From Coptis chinensis (lineage: Eukaryota > Streptophyta > Magnoliopsida > Ranunculales > Ranunculaceae): 64,000 nucleotides of DNA. Location: positions 69,075,001 to 69,139,000 of the forward strand of contig CM027384.1 in NCBI GenBank assembly GCA_015680905.1, written 5' to 3'. Positions 11,683-22,784 of this stretch are shown here, piece after piece. The notes beneath the pieces are model-generated. The model saw only the letters and a program-made list of their open reading frames with translations. It was not told the origin of the DNA and did no database searches. The position numbers and the translations under genes are program-made. Numbering within the stretch: position 1 is the stretch's first letter; every line of letters starts with the position of its first letter.

Positions 11683-12676
11683 TAGGGGTGTGCATGGGTA
11701 CCCAATTACCCGAACCCAAACCGGAATCGGAACTATTTATAGCAGGTCTGGTTCCTAAAATGTTAGACCCATTTAAAATGGGTCTTCAATAACCGACCAG
11801 ATAAAAAACCGAAACCGTTTGAACTAAATAGTAAAAAACCGATGGGTATCTGAACCGAAATCGGAACCGATTAGTTTGATTTTGATATATAAAATTTAGT
11901 ATTATATTACACTAAATAAAGACAAACCCAAACATTATTATTATATATAGTCTATATTTGTTAGGTGTAAAATTATACTAAATATATATAACATTTAGCA
12001 TAATAGTGAATGTGTGTTATTAAATGCATATTTTATAATATTATATTAAATATATGTATTATAAATATTAATAATAATGTTTACGTGTCTACGTCTATAT
12101 GTATAGTCGTATACTATGAATCAACTAATGCACTGTCTATATTAACTAATGTATGAACGTGTACGTGCTTGATATATTACATGTATATATATTAGATAAC
12201 GAATACGTGCAATGCTAACTAACAATTGTAGTACATGTGGTATTTATTCTATATATGACGCATTACGCATATTATAATATATATATGTTCGATTTAAAAT
12301 ATATACATGTGTATAATGTATGAGAATGTATTTAAAATTTTTATATAACTTTCAAATATTATTATTGAATTTAGGACCATTACTTCTTATGCGAGGACAA
12401 AAATATCGATGACAAGTGTTATAGCCGCCGTAAACTAACTTTTATATCGGTTATATAATTAAAAATAATAATTTTAGCAATAAAAATATATAACCCGATA
12501 AAGAACTGAAACCGGAATCAAAACCGACTTAATTAATGGATATGGGTTCGGGTTTTCAAATATATATAAAAAAAAAAAAAAAACCGAAAGAACTGAACCC
12601 AATAAAAACCGCTAAAAATAGACCCAAAACCGAAACCGATAAGAACTAACCCAGAACCGACCCATAAACACCCCTA
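11683..12676. mobile_element. Complete hAT-type non-autonomous transposon
   Basis: The element starts TAGGGGTGTGCATGGGT and ends ACCCATAAACACCCCTA, an imperfect terminal inverted repeat typical of plant hAT elements. It is flanked by a perfect 8-bp duplication GATTTTAG (11675-11682 and 12677-12684), the hAT signature. Subterminal regions are rich in ACCGAAACCG-type repeats and the centre is very AT-rich. No transposase frame is present, so it needs one in trans. Confidence 0.92.
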
Positions 12677-12730
12677 GATTTTAGTATAGGAAAAGTATTC
12701 TAATAAATTTATTTTGTCTAATCTCTTCAG

Positions 12731-12845
12731 GTGGTTTATGAAAAGTGAATTAGAGTTCTTGGATGAATATATTAATGTAACTTTTGAAACGAGCCACATC
12801 TTCAACTTTTCTCGAGTACTTGGCCATGGGTATATGTTGGGTGAG
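12731..12845 (+). other. Candidate internal exon of an unidentified host gene
   Basis: A 115-nt open segment is bounded by a good acceptor (TAATCTCTTCAG) and a good donor (GGTGAG/GTAAAC). It would encode about 38 residues including WFMKSELEFLDEYINVTFE and HIFNFSRVLGHGYMLGE. The composition looks like a folded helical protein but I do not recognise it. It lies between a hAT element and an L1, consistent with an old gene whose introns have been invaded. Confidence 0.4.
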
Positions 12846-12907
12846 GTAAACTCTCTGTCAAGGATCCATTTTTTTTATGCAAATCATACTATTATATATT
12901 ATCCAAA

Positions 12908-15900
12908 TTAAACAAACACAGGATAGCAGTTTGAGTTCACTATACAACTAGGGAGATCCGAGCTTCCTAGCTGCCTCCGAGCCCATGCAGCTAGTAAATC
13001 AGCATCTCCATTGAAAGACCTACTAATCCATCTAAAGACAAAAGACTTACTACCAGACAGCATAGAGTTTATACATGTTTTTACCCCTTCCCATTCCCAT
13101 CTGCAAGAGCTTGTATGTAGAGCTCCAATAACTTCCCTGTTATCCCCTTGCATCACAAAATCCTTTTGTCCCAGCTGCTTTGCCAATAAGGCTGCCACTT
13201 CTGCGCCTTCTAGTTCAGCTGCTGCTGCCTCCAAGGCCTTGAACCGCCTAACAGCTGCCCCCACTATACATCATGCATCATCTGTAGCAATAGCTCCTGC
13301 TCCAGCCTATCCAGTTTTCCTGCAGAAAGAAGCATCAAACCTAATTATTATGCTATCATTTGGAATACTACAGAAATCTTCCTCAAGCTGCATAAACTTA
13401 GTATTAGAAAAATGTGGAGGATTGGTAGATTCTTCTCTGTATGCCAAAAAGCATTTTTCAGCTCCCCCTCTGCTCTTCCTGATTATTCCTTCTCGGTTAG
13501 CCTTTTTGTTTTCGAACTTGATTTCATTCCTAGCTTGCCAAATTTGGTGCAGCATGAACATAAGATGTGTCCCAGCCAGCTTTCTCTCATTGTTTTTACT
13601 ACAACACCACCTCACTGCCTGATCCAATCTTTCTCTAACCGACAGCTATTGCTCCTTGTGAACTTTCATCCCTAGTTGAGATCCAAACCAGACAGTTCGT
13701 ACCCATTCACAATTGTAAAATATATGCTCTGCAGTTTCTAGCTCCTTAGAGCAGAAGGGACAAGTAAACTCTCCTGTCATATGCTTTTCAGCAAGGGTGG
13801 CTCCCATAGGAAGCACCTGCATATACATTTTCCATAGGAAAAGCTGTATGTGTGCTGGGGCAGGTGTCTTCCATAGGTGCCTAAGAGTGATGGGATTGCA
13901 TCTGGAGCTTTGTCCCACCTCTTCCTTAGAGTGGAGGAAGTGATAAGCTGATCTAACAGTAAAACTGCCATATCTGTCTTTTTGCCATCTCAGTCTATCA
14001 GCTACCTCTACTTGTGGCCTGATATTGACCTCTAGGATCTTTTGGCAAGTGATAGGATCTAGGAATTGACTAATCTTAGTCTCATCCCAGCCACTTTTAT
14101 CTGCGCAAAACCGATCAGAGACCACTTTATTCTGCCAAGCTGGCACCTCCACCCCTAGCTCCTCCAAGGTAGTGGGGGTTCCATTGCATATCAACCAAGG
14201 GTCTTTCATAATAGAAATGGAATTTCCATCTCCAATGGCCCAGATGAGGCCACCACTTATCTCATTAAAGGTTTTGTGAATACCCTTCCAGAAATAGGAT
14301 GCCTTGTCAGGAGGTTTTTTAACATCCCCTATCCAGTCCTTACCATAGATATCTTGAACATTGTTCTTGTCCATAGGAATTCACATCGTGGCTGCTTTCC
14401 ATGAAAGCTTAGCCAGTGAGCTTTATTAATATCTCGGCTTTTCAACCCCCAAGCCACCAGAGTGTTTTGGTTGGCAGATATGCTCCCACCCTATGGTGTG
14501 AGCACCTTTTGATTGGTCTTTACCAGACCACCAGAAATCTCGACATGCCTTGTCAATCTTGTTACAGGAAGCCACAAGGAGCAGATAAGTTGACATGGCA
14601 TATATAGGGGTGGCCTGGATCACAGCTTGGATGAGGGTTGTCCTCCCAGCCTGTGATAGAACTTTGGCTTTCCACCCTCTAATCTTCCTATTTATTTTGT
14701 CAATCAGATAATCAAAATCCTCTGTCTTTTTCCTTGTCAACATAATGGGAACCCCTAGGTATTTCTCTTTCGGGGCAAAGTTTCTAACTTTCCAGAATCT
14801 TTTGATTTTGATCTTTTGTCTGTAGGAGACATTCCTACTAAAAAAGATACTGGATTTCTCATAGTTAATGTTTTGGCCTGAGGCCTCACAATAACCATCC
14901 AGTATCCTTTTTAGAGTTCCACTTTCAACCATGCTAGCTTTGGTGAAAAGGATGAGATCATCAGCATACAGCAAGTGAGTTAGGGCTGGGGAATTTCTTT
15001 TAATTTTTATGTCATGTATCTCCTCCCCTTGTTCTGCTCTAGCCACCATTCTAGATAAGGTTTCAGAAACCAGAATGAACAGATAAGGGGATATGGGATC
15101 CCCTTGTCTAACTCCTCTTTCAGGGATGAATCTATCCAAGGGAGATCCATTTAGCATGACCTGAAAGGACACAGTGGATACACGTTGATGTACCATTTGC
15201 CTCCACTTTTGGTTGAACCCCAACTTCTCTAAGATACCATCCACAAAGGACCATTCCACTCTGTCATAAGCCTTGGCCATATCAAGCTTGAGAGCCATCC
15301 AACATTCATTCTTATGTCTCATGTTCTTCATATTGTGAAAGACCTCACAAGCCAGGCCTACATAATCACCTATACTTCTGCCTTTGATAAAGGCCCCTTG
15401 GAAAGGGGAGACAATTATGTTCATCAGACCAGGGTCCCATGGGTGAAGAAATCTTGAACAAAGGCATTCACTGCATGCCCTATGATTCCCCAGCATTTCT
15501 GATAAAAAATGCTTTGGAAACCATCAGGCCCAGGAGCCTTATGACTCCCCATCTTTCTAACCACATCCCAGATGTCCCCAGGACTTGGGATGGCTGTAAG
15601 AATCTCATTTTCCTTTTCAGTCACACAAGGTTGGAACAGCTCAAGGATGTGCTCATTCCTCTCAGGGTGGTCTGAGGTGAATATCTCTGTGAAGTATTGT
15701 GTTAGAGACATTCCCACCTCAGTCCTACCTTCAGTCCAAACTCCATCATTATTTCTGATTTTGTTAATAGTATTCTTTCTTCTTCTATAGATGGTAGAGA
15801 GGTGGAAGTATTTTGTGTTCCTGGCCCCATCTCTGAGCCAAGAGTTGGAAGACTTTTGTTTCCAAAAATCCTCCTCTCTGTTATACCACTCAAGCAGATC

Positions 15901-16191
15901 ATCTTTAAGCCTTTTAGCTTGATTATAATTATCAATGCTGAAAGGCTTAGTTAGCACTTTATCAAGCTTGGCTTGGGTAGCTTTGATATTAGTAAAAATA
16001 TTACCAAAAACATGTTTATTCCACATAGATAAGTCCTTCTTAGTCTTATCTAGCTTATTAATAAGATTTCTGTCAGGGAGGTCATGTTCAATAGAATTCC
16101 AAGCTTTTTCAATGACCTCCAGACAGGTCTCATGTTGGAGCCACATATCGAAGTTATATGAAACTTTACTATCTAAGTTACTACTTTTCAA
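12908..16191 (-). pseudogene. L1-type LINE ORF2, 5'-truncated and internally deleted
   Basis: Read on the minus strand, the N-terminal linker of the RT region is at 16191-15424 (SHKAPGPDGFQSIFY). RT motifs at 15496-14426 are LKLDMAKAYDRVEW, RQGDPISPYLF and LLYADDL. A zinc-binding RT-associated domain is at 14374-13646 (CPFCSKELETAEHIFYNC), and an RNase H-like domain is at 13264-12908. The endonuclease and ORF1 are missing. At about 15425 the reading jumps frame and the conserved stretch between the first RT block and the AFIKGRSI block is absent, so about 50 residues of the fingers region are deleted. Further frame breaks occur near 14430, 13640 and 13300. A T-run at 12872-12879 may be the remains of the poly(A) tail. 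No clear target duplication was found. It is a dead retroposon copy. Confidence 0.9.
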
Positions 16192-16305
16192 GTGAGAGAA
16201 AACAAACCTTTTTTTTTTTTTTGGTTTCCCTGCAATCTGTAATGAGCATACAAGTCCAGTGGGGGAACTAGCTCCCCATGGCTTTAGTCACATAAGACAT
16301 ATTAG

Positions 16306-16417
16306 CGGGATTTAAGATTGGTGGCGCTCTAGATAATGCACCCACCAATCTTTCTGATTGTTTGCACCAACTTCTTCGATAGGATCTTAGTTCTGTGTAT
16401 GGAGGTGGTATTAAATG
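16306..16417 (+). other. Candidate exon with in-frame stop, unidentified host gene
   Basis: An acceptor-like ATTAG precedes an open frame containing IGGALDNAPTNLSDCLHQLL, and a strong donor (AAATG/GTAAGA) ends it at 16417. A TAG at 16380-16382 interrupts the frame, so if it was coding it is now broken. Product unknown. It is placed directly downstream of the LINE, on the same strand as the candidate exons at 12731 and 16824. Confidence 0.35.
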
Positions 16418-16823
16418 GTAAGAACAGATATCATACATTGATGCTACAATTTATCCATGGACACCACTTCCTTTGCTAGCCTATATGTTCTTTTTACTTG
16501 TTGTCTCCAGAGGTTACTGCTTGGCAAATTGTAACATTATAGCCTCAAACTATAGTTTGTATACCTTTAAAATGAACTGTAAGAATTACAGAAGGTCGTC
16601 CCTCATATCTTTGGATATATATATATGTGTGTGCTAATGATGTATTTATATATCGTGTGTGCTAATGTCTGAAGTTCACATTTTTCATCTCTATTGCCCC
16701 CCATAAAATAAGACTTCACCGTCCTTTGTATGTGTTGCAGGTCATTTGAAGTTATGCATTGCAGTTAATAAACTCAAGTCAATGCCCCTGTTTTTGTATT
16801 GCTCTTATGCACTGGAACTCTAG

Positions 16824-16973
16824 GAAAAGCTGGAGGAACCAGTGACGAGGGAGTTCCCCTTGCTGGCACAAATTGATTCCATACAAAGGTTGCTGCAACG
16901 ATGGCCAAGAAGAAATGGGACTACTAACTTTGGCAATAGTTTATGGTATTTGCTCCCTTATGTGGTGATCTAG
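16824..16973 (+). other. Candidate terminal exon, unidentified host gene
   Basis: Fifty codons follow an acceptor-like GGAACTCTAG and run to a TAG at 16971. Residues include EEPVTREFPLLAQIDSIQRL and NFGNSLWYLLPY. The TAG could instead be part of a donor (CTAG/GTAATC). A likely poly(A) signal AATAAAA lies at 17233-17239, just before the Harbinger-like element. The family was not recognised. Confidence 0.35.
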
Positions 16974-17587
16974 GTAATCTAGAAAACGATAAACCATTAT
17001 GTCTTATATAAACAAGGAACTATATCTATGCAGGGAACTATCTTTGAAGTGAAAGGAACCCAATGGTATTATTATGTGTTTAAGGATCTGTTGCCGGGCT
17101 AAAGTAATATTGGGGACTTGACTTTGATAAGGTTTTTAGTTGGGGTTCACATGTTATGTATAGTTTTTACTTTCTACTTTAGTGTTAGGAACTTAGTTGT
17201 CTTTGTAACTGTGTTTAGTACTTCACCCCATCAATAAAACTAAGAGCACCTCTAGGTGGACGTATTCATGGTCTGCATCCTTCAAATTTGAAGAAATGCG
17301 TCAGAATTTCCCGAAATACCATCTCTAGGTGGTCGCATTCGTGGTCGCATCACCTGTTTGTTCGCATTCTTGTTCGCAAATTTGGCAATTTGGATGTGGA
17401 TGCGGCGCGACATTGCAAATGTCGCCCCACAACTTTTTTTACTTTGACCAGCAGCATGCGCGCCAGTTGCACTGTCGTGCGCCACTTCGCTAATGTCGCA
17501 TGCTCCAACGGGAAAAAAAACGGCCAGATTTCTACATCCATATATCTACACTCATCTCCTTCTTCATTTTCACACACAACACTCTCA

Positions 17588-18669
17588 ATGTCACAACCAA
17601 AACAAGGAAGGGGTCAAAGTTGGACAAATGAAGAAAATATTGCTCTTACTAAAGCGTGGATTGAGATTGGAGAAGATCCTATAATAGGTAATGATCAATC
17701 GGGACAAGTTTATTGGGAACGAATTATGGCTAGGATGAATCAAATTCAAGGTTTTAACGTCAACCGTAAGTGGAAAGGAGTCTCACAACGTTGGTCGATT
17801 ATTTTACCGTTCTTCAACAAATATCATGCTATACTAAGAAAGCTTGAAGAACAACCTCCAAGCGGGTGGGGACGTAAAGACATTGTAAGATTCGTTTATA
17901 CTTCGTTTAATTTATACTTCGTTTTATATACTACTTGATATTGATTTTTTTTTAATAAACGTAGCTTTCAGACGCGGCAACAACTTATGCGGCTACTACT
18001 GGGAAACCATGGATATGGCAAGATTGTTATAATCTAGTAAAAAATATGCCAAAGTGGCAAAGAACTCAGTTACGCAACGAAACGCTTGCTCCAAGACCAA
18101 AGAAGAAAGCAAGATCCGGAGATGTTGATGGTTTTGATTTTTCACCCTCAACCCCAACCCCTTCAATGCCTTACTCTACCCCTTCACCTTCACTGCACTC
18201 GGAATACGATCCTAACAGTACCGAAGGTTTTTTGGAGAGGTCGGTCGGTAGGAAGCAGAGCAAAGATATTGAGAAGAATAAGAAAGTTGCTTCTACTGTC
18301 GAGGGTAATGTTGCATCCACTGCTAAAAATATGGATGACTTTCTTGAAGCTTTTAAAGTAAGTCGAAGAAATAAAGAAGAGATTCTAAATGAGCAATTTC
18401 AAACTATGATGAAATTGAAGCAAGAGAAGACACAAAAAAAGTTCTTTTTGAAGCAAGAAAAACTCCGTGTTAGAGAGGAGGAAAATGAGACTAGGTTGTT
18501 GGCAATGTCACTCGACAAAGTCAATCCTCGTTTGCGAAGGGTTTTAGAGCTAAAACAAGGTGCAATTATAGCTAAATATGAAAAGAGGGATGGATCAAGT
18601 AATACAAATGAAGCTTCCAACGACGAAGAAGCCAATGATGAAGAAAATGATGACTGGCTTGATAACTAG
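17588..18669 (+). CDS. Harbinger-type ORF1, Myb/SANT-like with NAM-associated C-terminal domain
   Basis: Two exons, 17588-17884 and 17965-18669, join in phase through a short intron (donor ATT/GTAAGA, acceptor AACGTAG) to give 333 residues. The ATG at 17588 (MSQPKQGRGQSW) was chosen because the Myb-like trihelix starts right after it (WTNEENIALTKAWIEIGEDP). The C-terminal half is a charged, coiled-coil-rich segment (KQEKTQKKFFLKQEKLRVRE) ending in an acidic tail, as in NAM-associated C-terminal domain proteins (often mis-annotated as glutathione S-transferase T3-like). In PIF/Harbinger elements this second protein binds element DNA and helps import the nuclease. No stop or frameshift was found, so the gene may still be functional. 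The splice sites are my inference from frame continuity. Confidence 0.8.
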
Positions 18670-18900
18670 AGTAACTCTAGTAGTATGTAATAGTTGTCTT
18701 TTATTTATTTATTTTTATTTTATGTATTTGCAACCATGTATTAGTTGTCGTTCTATTAATAAAAATTGCAATTCATTTGCTAAATCAAAGGAAGTAAATT
18801 AGAACTTATCAAAATGATCAAATGAACAATTTTAAATCACACAACATAATAATAATCGTCATACACCAAATAATATTATAAAGCATCAAGTCCTCACTTC

Positions 18901-21123
18901 CTACATACGCCTCCTCTGCCGTGAACTCCTCCTCAACTGTCCTTGTGCTGAACTCTCCGACTGGCCATACTGTGATGAACTCACCCTTGTGCGATCAATC
19001 TGAGCCACAGAACTCATCAACTGGCGCGTTAAATCGTCATAATCCACATGAGCCTGGGAAAGAAGTCTCTCTCTCTCAACACTATAGGCGAATACCGAGG
19101 AGCGCAAGCCATCATTTACACGAATGCATGTCTCATATCTCATGCGTAGCTCATCCTGAAATAATTATTCATTAATAATTTATGACATTTTTATAATAAA
19201 CAAAAATAAAATAAACCAAAACCAAAAAAAAAAATAATTACTAGAGGTAGATGTCTAAGTTCAGGCTCTAACTGTACGACGCGAGTGTCATCAATAGAAG
19301 AAATGGGCTGGTAAATCGTCTGGCCACTCGGATCACTCAAACTGAAAACCCAAGGCCACTCGACCGGGGGATCCGCATTTGAACAAATGTGTGTACGTGT
19401 CCATGCTTGACGCGTCGGCTATGGCGGCCGGGCCAATCTGAATTCACGCCCGACACCCAAATTGCTAACCAGATGAATGTTGCCTCAGACGCCCACGGTT
19501 GGGAGCAAATGACCAATAGATACCCTAAACCAATAACGATAGTACTGCTCATAAGTCTGCAATGTAACTAGGTCAGAAGCCTGTAGCCAAGTCCAAAGCA
19601 CGTTTCTCTCGATGACTTGCTCTAAGGTCATGTCCTTAGCCTCTGATACATGGGTAGGCGGATCAGGGGGGATACCAAAGCATGGTGTGAGATGTCTGTA
19701 ACATCTATCCCCTAAATACCACTCCATATCACTCCCACAAGTGAATACCATCCTCATATAAGAAATCATCAATGCGTATCTACAGTCATTCGCGCCGATG
19801 TGCACAGATATCCTCCAAGGCCTCCAAACAATAGAAGCCTGTGTGTTAAGCTCGATCTGGGTTCAGACAGAAGTTATGTTATGATTGATCTCACTGGTCA
19901 GACGAGCTCTACGAGGTCCGTGCCAAGCCCTGAGCCTAGGCCTCTCATCGGTATACTCTATGAGGATAGGATTTGCAGCACGGAAATACTCATAAAACCA
20001 TACCTCTAAGAGAATGACAAACCCTCCCATTTGGGGACTACTAACAACACCAGTCTGCCGAGAAGCCCTATCTAAATAACGCAACAAATGACAGTATATG
20101 GCTCCACCAAAATCAATACCGCCTAACTCATGCAAGTGCTCAAAGTTGGCTAGATACCCCAAGTTAATCGTGAAATGGCCAGAAGGAAAAAAGAAGACGC
20201 CCATCAAATACATACAGAAAGCTCTTACATACTTATCAACATGTGCTTGACCATCATCAGAATCAAGTGACAAATAATTTATCAAAAACTGCAATCCTGA
20301 ATCAGTATGCAACGGTGTAATGTATGCAGCCTTGATACCAGAAATCCTAACACCAGCACTGTCATATGACTCCTCGATCAGACAAGGGAAAAAACTCATC
20401 ATTTGGGCACAACTCTAGAATTCAGTGCTACATCTCAACGAATTACCTAATCCTATACTCAAACCAGAAATCATGGTAAAATCTAGTGGAGTGAAGCCCA
20501 ACTCTCCTTGAGGGAAGTGAAAAGTATGTGTACTATCCCACCATCTCTCAACTAAACCAGCAATAACTCCTTGAATGTCAGTCTTACTGTAAGGTATGTC
20601 AACTAGATGGCCAAAGGGAGTCGCTAAAATTGCATCTCTAACATGGTCAAGTGCACCGACTTTCTTAATATCATCCCACCACGTCTTAAAGCGCGCGGAG
20701 TGCACCAACCCGATACATAACACATTTCGATGTACGCAAAATGAAACTAAAATTAAAAAATAAAAATAAAAATAAAAAATGTAATTATTTATAACAACTA
20801 AAATTAACTACTATTACGACTAATATATGAAATTAAAATACATACCTGTTGTTTAAGAACAACTCTTGAAACATGCCTATCATGAAACCTCAATGACACC
20901 GGCCTAAGATGGCTGAAATCAATAGCATCAGCAGGAAATTCAAAGTCGACTTGTCGATCATCGAAACAAAGAATAGATCGTCAGCCTCAGTGTTTGGTTC
21001 ATCATCTAGATCACCAATGGGATTGTTCCAAACGTATGCACTATTACCACTGTTTTCTTCTTCCTCACTGTCACCACTCCATCGTGTTTGGTTATTATAG
21101 ACGTATTCGTCGTCGGAATTCAT
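18901..21123 (-). pseudogene. Plant mobile domain (PMD) protein gene, broken
   Basis: The start is MNSDDEYVYNNQTRW at 21123 with an acidic N-terminus. A second exon begins near 20730 (WWDDIKKVGALDHVRD; LVERWWDSTHTFHFPQGE, a PMD hallmark). The PMD core continues at 20402-19863 (LPFLINYLSL-like segment, SGHFTINLGYLANFEHLHEL). A tryptophan-rich part is at 19805-19485 (VFTCGSDMEWYLGDRCYRH), and the last exon, rich in Arg and Ser, is at 19143-18901. Breaks are a single-base loss near 20955 in exon 1 and a stop (TAG for CAG) near 20413. The other copy reads through the first of these. PMD proteins (MAIN/MAIL family and transposon relatives) act in silencing and genome stability in plants. Here the gene is cargo of, or an integral part of, a transposon. 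Confidence 0.75.
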
Positions 21124-21434
21124 TTTTTTACTAGACCTAGAACTAGAGTAAGTTGAAAAAAAAGTTGTGAAATGACAAAAGTCCGACTGTTGCGCGACAT
21201 TTTATTAAGTATAGCACGCGACATTAAAATCTTGGCGCCCAATACTAATGTCGTCGCAGGTGGGTCTACAATGAATTTTGCAGTCGAAATTTGCGACCAC
21301 TTAGAGTTGGTCGAAATTTGCGACCAGTTTCTGTGGTAGCATTCTTCAAATATGAAGAGTATGCTACCACCACCTAGAAATGCTCTAACTTATCAAAAAA
21401 ATTAAATATATACTACTTATTATCAAGTATCAAC

Positions 21435-21464
21435 CACGTGTTTTTGCACGTGCATCTTTGCTAG
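21435..21464 (+). mobile_element. Helitron-like 3' end
   Basis: A palindromic hairpin CACGTG-TTTTTG-CACGTG is followed 8 bases later by CTAG and then T. This fits the Helitron 3' rule (hairpin, CTRR, insertion before T). The 5' end was not found, and the Harbinger-like element lies 47 bp upstream, possibly inserted into the Helitron. Confidence 0.4.
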
Positions 21465-21465
21465 T

Positions 21466-22576
21466 CACCCAAAAGTCAAAGGAGGATGTTTGTTTTTTTG
21501 AACTAGTATATAAAGATTATCAGTCAAAGGAGGATTCGAGCATGACTTCACGAAATCCCTCATTTTTTTTCCCGATAATCAGTCAAAGAAGGATGCATGA
21601 TTATTTAGCAACGTTGACTCATTATCTTTACTCTGTAAAGAGAACTCTTTGAGTAACAATAGATTTAGGGTCGACTGGATTTTTGTTTTCCAATTTTGCC
21701 CCTAACTGTTTTCACTTATTTCAGTTATTGCCAAAGCAAAAATATGTAATAACTGATAGTGTGAAGGGTTAAAACGAACATTAGATACCCCCACTAAAGA
21801 CAAATTCACAAGTCAGATAATTTCTATACCGAAACTGCCCTTGGTGCTTTTCAATTATTTCATTAATATATAAACAAAATAACGTAATAAGTGAGGTAAA
21901 TGAGGGGTACAAACATATTTACTGTATCTCATCTCTTTCTCTCCTTAATATCTCATCTCTTTTTCTATTTTCTTTTTCTCCTCAATATCTTAAATCTTTT
22001 TTTTTCTCTCTCTCTTAATAAATTAATATCTCATCTCATCTTCTTCTCAATATCTCATATTTCATATCTGTTTCTATCTCTCTTTATTCTTTCTCTTCCA
22101 TATCTCACATCTCTTTCACAGTTTCACTCTCACATCCAAAATTTCAAAAGTTCTAGATTGAAATTTTGGATGAAATTTTGATATATTCTAAAATTTGAAA
22201 TTTACATTATTTTTTTACCACAAAATTCAATATATTTACATTTGTGAACATTTATATCTTGAATTGGAATTTTGGGATCGGTTTAATTTTATAAACACGA
22301 TTGGGTTCGGGTTCCGATTATTTATATTTGAACTTTTTGGTTTAATTGAGCTTTCATCTACGCATTAGTCTACTGGAGTGATTGTATATTTCAGCCGAGC
22401 TTTTAATCAAATTGAGCTATCATTTATGCAATTATGAATTATACTGTCTATGCATGATTCAACCTTTATATTTCCTCTCCTTTACATATGTTCACATGCA
22501 AAATAGCAAAATTGTATAGTAGATGATTATATGTAACAATCTTTATACGTATGAACATATAGCTCACGGTAAATTT
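21466..22576. other. Gene-poor, CT-rich stretch
   Basis: A pyrimidine-rich run of TCTCATCTC-type repeats occupies about 21925-22135. The frame at 21900-22181 is a product of this low-complexity sequence. Part of it is probably the body of the Helitron-like element ending at 22606. Confidence 0.4.
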
Positions 22577-22606
22577 CACGCTCATCGAGCGTGCCCAAAA
22601 GGCTAG
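22577..22606 (+). mobile_element. Helitron-like 3' end
   Basis: A perfect 7-bp stem (CACGCTC, loop ATC, GAGCGTG) is followed after 9 bases by CTAG and a T, closely matching plant Helitron termini in which a GC-rich hairpin precedes CTAGT. No Rep/helicase gene is present, so this is a non-autonomous element of unknown start. Confidence 0.55.
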
Positions 22607-22653
22607 TTTATATAAAACCAACGTCGCCGGTAGTTCAACAATTTACGCTTAAT

Positions 22654-22784
22654 CTTTTTTATTTCGTCAGTATGAAGCGGTAGTGGACTTACATACAGTA
22701 TACAAAGAATGAAGGTTTGGGATTCAGGGATTTGAAGTAGGGCGGGACTGTCTTTTTTATTTCGTCAGTATGAAGCGGTAGTGG
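22654..22784. repeat. 33-bp direct repeat
   Basis: The same 33 bases (beginning CTTTTTTATTTCGTCAG) occur at 22654-22686 and 22752-22784, a spacing of 98 bp. Confidence 0.9.

Larger units (their letters stand above)
17244..21385. mobile_element. PIF/Harbinger-like composite element copy A (ORF1 + plant mobile domain)
   Basis: The ends read GAGCACCTCTAGGTGG on the left and, as complement, GAGCATTTCTAGGTGG on the right. Similarity continues inward for about 50 bp, including a shared TTCAAAT.TGAAGA segment. A TAA duplication flanks both ends (17241-17243, 21386-21388), the 3-bp target typical of PIF/Harbinger. Inside are two convergent genes: a Myb/SANT-like ORF1 on plus (17588-18669) and a plant mobile domain gene on minus (18901-21123), only about 230 bp apart. 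No DDE nuclease is present and there is no space for one. Subterminal GCGACATT motifs occur in both orientations. A second copy at 29246-38511 has the same arrangement. Confidence 0.85.
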
